Shown in pieces: positions 14,529 to 18,027 of a DNA stretch of 18,027 nt. The notes beneath the pieces are model-generated. The model was not told where the DNA came from and did no database searches. It saw only the letters and a list, made by a program, of their open reading frames with translations. Source of the stretch: Lutibacter sp. (GTDB taxonomy: Bacteria > Bacteroidota > Bacteroidia > Flavobacteriales > Flavobacteriaceae); NCBI GenBank assembly GCA_003516285.1, contig DPCK01000042.1, positions 1,637 through 19,663 on the forward strand. The letters are read 5' to 3'. Both the position numbers and the translations under genes were made by a program. Within the stretch, counting starts at the first letter, position 1; each line of letters starts with the position of its first letter.

Positions 14529-15083
14529 TTGAGCACAGAAAAAATCATATTGGGCATTGATCCTGGAACCACGATTATGGGTTTTGGGTTGATAAAAATT
14601 GTCAATAAAAATATGGAATTAATTCGGATGGATGAATTGATGCTCAAAAAATATGACGATCATTATTTAAAGCTCAAACTCATTTTTGAACACACCATTC
14701 AACTCATTGACACTTACCATCCTGACGAAATTGCGATTGAAGCGCCTTTTTTTGGGAAAAATGTGCAGTCAATGCTAAAATTAGGTCGCGCACAAGGCGT
14801 TGCGATGGCAGCCGGCTTGTCTAGAGAAATTCCGATTACGGAATATTCCCCAAAAAAAATAAAAATGGCCATTACCGGCAACGGAAATGCGAGCAAAGAG
14901 CAAGTCGCCAAAATGTTGCAAAATTTGCTTAAAATAAAGGAGTTGCCGACAAATCTGGATTCCACAGACGGCTTGGCAGCGGCGGTCTGTCATTTTTACA
15001 ATTTCGGAAAAATAACCACTGATAAAAATTATACGGGCTGGGATGCTTTCGTGAAACAAAATGGGAAAAGAGTGAAGGAATAA
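14529..15083 (+). CDS. ruvC: Crossover junction endodeoxyribonuclease RuvC
   Basis: Holliday-junction resolvase that works with RuvAB in recombination and repair. The 184 residues fit the family (173 in E. coli). All four catalytic acids are present: D11 in LGIDPGTTIMGFG, E71 in IAIEAPFFGKN, and D144 and D147 in LDSTDGLAAA. GRAQGVAMAAGL (86-97) and YSPKKIKMAITGNGNASKEQV are also typical. The start must be TTG at 14529: an in-frame TAA lies directly before it, and the next ATG (14577) falls after the first catalytic Asp. The promoter, if local, would overlap the 5' part of the divergent flippase-like gene. A heptamer array begins 7 nt after the stop. Confidence 0.96.
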   Translation: MSTEKIILGIDPGTTIMGFGLIKIVNKNMELIRMDELMLKKYDDHYLKLKLIFEHTIQLIDTYHPDEIAIEAPFFGKNVQSMLKLGRAQGVAMAAGLSREIPITEYSPKKIKMAITGNGNASKEQVAKMLQNLLKIKELPTNLDSTDGLAAAVCHFYNFGKITTDKNYTGWDAFVKQNGKRVKE

Positions 15084-15090
15084 TTGACAA

Positions 15091-15111
15091 AAAAGTTAAA
15101 AGTTAAAAGTT
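15091..15111 (+). repeat. Heptamer tandem array after ruvC
   Basis: Three exact copies of AAAAGTT (15091-15097, 15098-15104, 15105-15111) run into a T-tract. It has the same 7-nt period as the array after tag but an unrelated unit. It is not a hairpin; a role in ending ruvC transcription is possible but not shown. Confidence 0.7.
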
Positions 15112-15173
15112 TTTTTTTCTATTCTATCATTCTCTTCTCTCTTTTTCTAAATTTTTTATGCTCAAGATTAACT

Positions 15174-15461
15174 TCAAACAATCACATCACATTCGTAAGT
15201 TTCGCATTTTTTCTCAATCACCAATTTTCTGTGTTCGTGAAAAAGTTGGTGTTCTTTGGAAGCTTCCAGCTTGTCTTTGTCCGCTTTAGAATTCCAATAT
15301 TCAACCAAAAAATACTTATTTTCCTCAATTCTGTCTTTAAAAATATGAAAATGATCCAGACCTGCGGGTTTTGCTTCAGTCAATTCCTCAAATTTTTGAA
15401 GTTCAATAAAAGTAATTCCTTCCCCTTCTTTTACCTTAAATGAAACGATATATGCATACAT
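15174..15461 (-). CDS. ABM-domain protein, putative quinol monooxygenase
   Basis: A 95-residue single-domain protein of the antibiotic biosynthesis monooxygenase (ABM/YgiN-like) dimeric alpha-beta barrel type. It begins MYAYIVSFKVKEG, then FHIFKDRIEENKYFLVEYWNSKADKDKLEASKEHQLF. The last stretch, with the E-Y-W strand and a histidine near its end, is the typical core of these proteins. Members are cofactor-free oxygenases or simply stress-associated; the substrate is unknown here. The ATG at 15461 is preceded by a -7 promoter match at 15478-15485. It converges with ruvC across 90 bp of pyrimidine-rich DNA. An opposite-strand frame over the same bases (15084-15443) was rejected as a shadow. Confidence 0.82.
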   Translation of the reverse strand: MYAYIVSFKVKEGEGITFIELQKFEELTEAKPAGLDHFHIFKDRIEENKYFLVEYWNSKADKDKLEASKEHQLFHEHRKLVIEKKCETYECDVIV

Positions 15462-15477
15462 AACTTGTCGGTTTTCC

Positions 15478-15485
15478 CAAATTTA
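15478..15485 (-). promoter_or_regulatory. Candidate -7 element for the ABM-domain gene
   Basis: The minus strand reads TAAATTTG, an exact TAnnTTTG match, 16 nt before the ATG. A TTTG lies only 12 nt upstream of it, shorter than the usual spacing. Confidence 0.45.
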
Positions 15486-15734
15486 CAATACCGGTTTCAA
15501 AAAAAAGGTAACAAAAATCACTTTTTACAATTTTAAAAAAAAAGATTATAACAATAACAAGCAATCTATAGTAAAACAAAAACGGTTTCTAGTTTAATAT
15601 GAAGCTTGAGGATTTTTGATTTAGGTTAAAATATTTTAGAATTTATTAGACACTTCGGCAATATAAAGTTGCCTGATAATCAAGCTGTTATTTTAGAATA
15701 AATATAAATTAGCAAGTTTTGTGATTTTTTTCTA

Positions 15735-15748
15735 TTTTTTTTTTTTTT
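15735..15748 (+). repeat. T14 homopolymer run
   Basis: Fourteen consecutive T residues, flanked by TCTA and CTCTCTA, sit about 220 nt upstream of the lipoprotein start. A run of this length can vary by slippage. Confidence 0.85.
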
Positions 15749-15902
15749 CTCTCTATTTTTTTTATATCTTTATTATCCCAAAATGAAAAAGAACATTTAA
15801 CTGCAATGTGTAAAATATAATTTTACGTACCCCACATTATAATTTATTTCCCCAACATAACCTCTTTTAATTTATAAATAATTTATAAAACCCCTTTTTA
15901 TG

Positions 15903-15926
15903 TAAAATTTTAGCGATAAAATTTTA
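15903..15926 (+). promoter_or_regulatory. Paired palindromic decamers, possible operator
   Basis: TAAAATTTTA (15903-15912) is repeated exactly at 15917-15926 with GCGA between. Each decamer is its own reverse complement, so there are two equal palindromes 14 bp apart, 40 bp upstream of the lipoprotein ATG. This could be a protein-binding site or RNA structure. Its AT-only composition makes chance possible. Confidence 0.4.
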
Positions 15927-15966
15927 TAGTTTAAGGATTGTATTTATTAACTTAATTTTATATATT

Positions 15967-16683
15967 ATGAAGAAGCTTAAATTATTTTCAGTATTGCTAT
16001 TAAGCGGGTTACTTGCTGTAAGTTGCTCGGACGATGAGGCCATTTCGCCAACAGACGATGCGTCGAACCTTAAAGGTTCTGAAACATTCGCTAAAGGAAA
16101 TGATGCTCCAAGTGGAGCGCATTACAACCTTAACATTATAGGTATGGATAAAGAAAAAACAGCAGATATGACTGGAGACAACGGACATCGTATCTTTGTT
16201 CCTTTATGGGGAAATGCAAAGATTATGTTGATAGAAGGCGATGATTTTATGGTGCTTGATGCTAATGGCACAGACGGAACAGCCAGTTTCCAATTGCCAA
16301 ATCCTGACCCAGATGGAGATGGAACGACATCATATTCTATTTGGATGCGCGCTCTTGGAACGCCTGGAGGAAAAGCTGTAATTACCACTTGTGCAGATGC
16401 TGATTTAACAGGTGAATACTACGAAGTGTGCTCATCAGAATCTTTGGATGTTACAAGAACTAAAGGGCCTTCAAAATTTACTAATGTGAGCAGAACACTA
16501 TTAACCATATTAGTTGATGAAACATTCACATTTTATGATGGAAATGGAGATTTAGTAGAAGTTAAGGCGGGAAGATATACCATCTTTGACCCTATTTTTG
16601 AAGACTATTTCTGGAAATATGACAACGAAGGATTAAGACTTCTACAGTTAAGATTTTATCCAGTGCCAGCAGACATAAGCTAA
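15967..16683 (+). CDS. Probable surface-exposed lipoprotein, unknown function
   Basis: A 238-residue protein with a lipoprotein signal peptide whose lipobox LAVSC puts the lipidated cysteine at residue 20. The next residues, SDDEA, fit the Bacteroidota lipoprotein export signal (Ser-Asp-Asp followed by acidic residues), which sends lipoproteins to the cell surface. The mature part has a flexible acidic linker (about 21-50), then a beta-rich region: HYNLNIIG (52-59), GNGHRIFVPLWG-like (near 70-82), VLDANGTDGTASFQLPNPDPDGDGTT (97-121) and YFWKYDN (214-220). The PDPDGDG stretch resembles calcium-binding loops. Two cysteines (C142, C155) could form a disulfide. I do not recognise the family and propose no function. 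Codons are less AT-biased than the surrounding intergenic DNA. A strong terminator follows, so the gene is monocistronic. Confidence 0.85.
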   Translation: MKKLKLFSVLLLSGLLAVSCSDDEAISPTDDASNLKGSETFAKGNDAPSGAHYNLNIIGMDKEKTADMTGDNGHRIFVPLWGNAKIMLIEGDDFMVLDANGTDGTASFQLPNPDPDGDGTTSYSIWMRALGTPGGKAVITTCADADLTGEYYEVCSSESLDVTRTKGPSKFTNVSRTLLTILVDETFTFYDGNGDLVEVKAGRYTIFDPIFEDYFWKYDNEGLRLLQLRFYPVPADIS

Positions 16684-16708
16684 AAATGTTTTTGGCGGTA
16701 TTTTATTT

Positions 16709-16746
16709 AACCCATTATTGCCAAATTGGCGATGATGGGTTTTTTT
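16709..16746 (+). terminator. Rho-independent terminator after the lipoprotein gene
   Basis: A 14-bp stem (16709-16722 with 16728-16741, two G-T wobbles) has an AAATT loop and a T-tract (16740-16746), 26 nt after the stop. The rest of the gap before hemW (16747-16928) holds no gene and no clear site beyond TATATTTA at about 16901-16908, one base off the -7 consensus. Confidence 0.9.
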
Positions 16747-16928
16747 ATGTGGCAGCAATATTTAACTTAGTGAAATTTTATCTCCATCCACATAAAAATC
16801 GAAAAAGCTAGAATTGTGTTTTTGACAATAAAAACATATTAAATATTGAAAAAACCTGAGTCGACTCTTTTGTGAATGTTAATTAGATTATTAAAAAACG
16901 TATATTTAGCGCTTCATAAATAACTATT

Positions 16929-18027
16929 TTGGCTGGAATTTATATACACATACCGTTCTGCAAACAGGCTTGTTATTATTGCGATTTTCATTTTTCGACA
17001 TCATTAAAAAGAAAAGAAGAAATGCTCATTGCGATAAAACGTGAATTGGAGCTTAGAAAAAACGAACTCAATAAAGAGCAAATTGAAACTATTTATATCG
17101 GCGGAGGAACGCCTTCTTTATTGAAAATTGACGAATTGCGAATGCTGCTAAACACCATTTATGAAAATTATGAAGTGGTTGAAGACGCTGAAATTACCTT
17201 GGAAGCAAATCCAGACGATTTATCGACAAAGAAAATTAAGGAACTTTCTAAACTTCCAATAAACCGATTAAGCATTGGAATTCAATCATTTTTTGATGAC
17301 GATTTAAAATTTATGAATCGCGCACATACTGCGGAAGAATCGAAAAAATGTTTAACTGAAGCAACCCAATATTTTAAAAATATCACCATCGATTTAATTT
17401 ACGGGGTACCCAATATGAGCAACGACAAATGGCTGTCGAATTTAAAAATGGCATTCGACTTTAATATTCCTCATATTTCCGCTTATGCCTTGACTGTGGA
17501 AGAAAAAACAGTGTTGAATAAGCTGATTGAAAAAGGAAAAGTTCCTCCTGTTGATGAAAATTTGGCACTGGAACAATATCATATTTTGGTGTCAGAAACC
17601 GAAAAACGAGGCTTTGTAAACTACGAAATTTCTAATTTTGGGAATCCGGCTTATTTTTCAAAACACAATACATCCTATTGGTTTGGAGAGAAATACTTGG
17701 GAATTGGTCCGTCAGCGCACTCATTTAACGGTTTTGAAAGAAGCTGGAATGTTTCAAACAATTCAAAATACATCAATGCCTTGCTTGCCGATGAATTGCC
17801 TTCAGAAAAGGAACAGCTTTCGGAAACAAACAGGTTTAATGAGTATATTATGACTGGTTTGCGCACTATTTGGGGAGTTTCTTTTCAAAAGATTGAAAAG
17901 GAATTTGGTGCGATGTATTTGCAAGATTTAAAAAAAAGTGCGGAACACCATATAAAATCGGGATTGCTGGAAATTGAGTTGCGTGCTTTTTCGGGCAAAG
18001 TTTTGATCACCACCAAAAAAGGCAAAT
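16929..18027 (+). CDS. hemW: Radical SAM heme chaperone HemW, 3' end cut
   Basis: Radical SAM protein of the HemN/HemW group, thought to bind heme and deliver it to target proteins in the cytoplasm or at the membrane. The [4Fe-4S] motif is PFCKQACYYCDF, with C11, C15 and C18 (CxxxCxxC), followed by HFSTS, typical of HemW. GGGTPS (58-63), the SIGIQSF segment, and DLIYGVPNMS further on are also family features. True coproporphyrinogen dehydrogenase HemN is longer at the N-terminus, so HemW is preferred. The start is TTG at 16929, giving MAGIYIHIPF; an in-frame TAA lies three codons before it and no ATG is available. The frame stays open for 366 codons to the window end, close to the family length of about 375, so only some ten residues are missing. 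Confidence 0.92.
   Translation, partial: MAGIYIHIPFCKQACYYCDFHFSTSLKRKEEMLIAIKRELELRKNELNKEQIETIYIGGGTPSLLKIDELRMLLNTIYENYEVVEDAEITLEANPDDLSTKKIKELSKLPINRLSIGIQSFFDDDLKFMNRAHTAEESKKCLTEATQYFKNITIDLIYGVPNMSNDKWLSNLKMAFDFNIPHISAYALTVEEKTVLNKLIEKGKVPPVDENLALEQYHILVSETEKRGFVNYEISNFGNPAYFSKHNTSYWFGEKYLGIGPSAHSFNGFERSWNVSNNSKYINALLADELPSEKEQLSETNRFNEYIMTGLRTIWGVSFQKIEKEFGAMYLQDLKKSAEHHIKSGLLEIELRAFSGKVLITTKKGK

Larger units (their letters stand above)
15462..15966. other. 505-bp AT-rich intergenic region upstream of the lipoprotein gene
   Basis: No gene was found on either strand; the only ATG-led frames are a few codons long. The left end carries the ABM promoter. The middle holds a run of 14 T (15735-15748) in a pyrimidine-rich stretch of the plus strand (about 15725-15770). 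TATCTTTA at about 15765-15772 is one base off the -7 consensus and could be the lipoprotein promoter, giving a leader of about 185 nt. Two CCCCA segments (about 15830 and 15850) and a pair of palindromic decamers (15903-15926) follow. Confidence 0.6.

Noticed and set aside
14714..15059. Two minus-strand frames inside ruvC
   Set aside because: Both lie fully within a gene with all catalytic residues in place; they show no family features.
15084..15443. 119-codon plus-strand frame directly after ruvC
   Set aside because: It is antisense to the ABM-domain gene, which has a recognisable fold and a promoter match; the frame's product is a Phe/Leu/Ser-rich shadow.
16822..16827. TTGACA resembling a sigma-70 -35 box upstream of hemW
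   Set aside because: The main sigma factor of Bacteroidota does not use this consensus, and no matching -10 box at good spacing was found.
16858..16867. Palindrome GAGTCGACTC upstream of hemW
   Set aside because: A single 10-bp palindrome without a repeat or flanking structure; too little for an operator call.
1..18027. Defence island, prophage, integron or other mobile system
   Set aside because: No transposase, integrase, phage, toxin-antitoxin or nuclease-helicase defence genes were seen; gene order and families are ordinary housekeeping.

Overview
The window looks like a chromosomal segment of a member of the Flavobacteriaceae (phylum Bacteroidota). The grounds are AT-rich DNA, genes without Shine-Dalgarno sequences, several starts preceded by TAnnTTTG-type -7 elements, lipoproteins with Bacteroidota-style signals, and typical families of the group: a stand-alone MnmD, M49 peptidase lipoproteins, and an SRPBCC/GyrI-like fusion. 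The genus cannot be fixed from the sequence. The content is mostly housekeeping. I found no phage, transposase, CRISPR array, tRNA or rRNA, and no convincing new multi-gene system.

Layout. Positions 3-233 hold the 3' end of a PEP carboxykinase gene and its terminator. Positions 322-2701 hold nhaA (Na+/H+ antiporter), a convergent small lipoprotein gene, and tag (3-methyladenine DNA glycosylase I). Positions 2702-2881 are a repeat-rich gap with a heptamer array, a hairpin and a GC-rich dispersed repeat. Positions 2873-6252 hold a membrane-anchored SRPBCC/GyrI-like protein (minus), a DPP III-type M49 metallopeptidase lipoprotein (plus) and a 61-aa membrane protein (minus). Positions 6319-7459 hold a short-chain dehydrogenase and a MazG-like NTP pyrophosphohydrolase, probably one transcript. 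Positions 7497-11272, all minus, hold ilvE and then the nadA-nadB pair for quinolinate (NAD) synthesis. Positions 11550-12386 hold mnmD and a 45-aa membrane protein. Positions 12418-14504 hold a translationally coupled pair, a flippase-like membrane protein and a family 2 glycosyltransferase. Positions 14529-15461 hold ruvC and a convergent ABM-type monooxygenase. Positions 15462-16683 hold a long AT-rich leader and a probably surface-exposed lipoprotein of unknown function. From 16929 to the window end runs hemW, cut near its 3' end.

How genes work together. NadB oxidises L-aspartate to iminoaspartate and NadA condenses it with dihydroxyacetone phosphate to quinolinate; the genes are 12 bp apart in the order nadA-nadB. 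The glycosyltransferase and the flippase-like protein overlap by ATGA and probably act in one envelope-glycan or lipid step. MnmD finishes a wobble-uridine modification in tRNA. The other genes are apparently independent.

Points worth a second look: a 26-nt GC-rich repeat that forms the 3' ends of two unrelated genes in the same sense orientation; an Asn in NhaA where E. coli has Lys300; a lipoprotein with a likely surface-export signal behind a leader containing a T14 run and paired palindromes; a structured nadA leader; and four genes whose start appears to be TTG.
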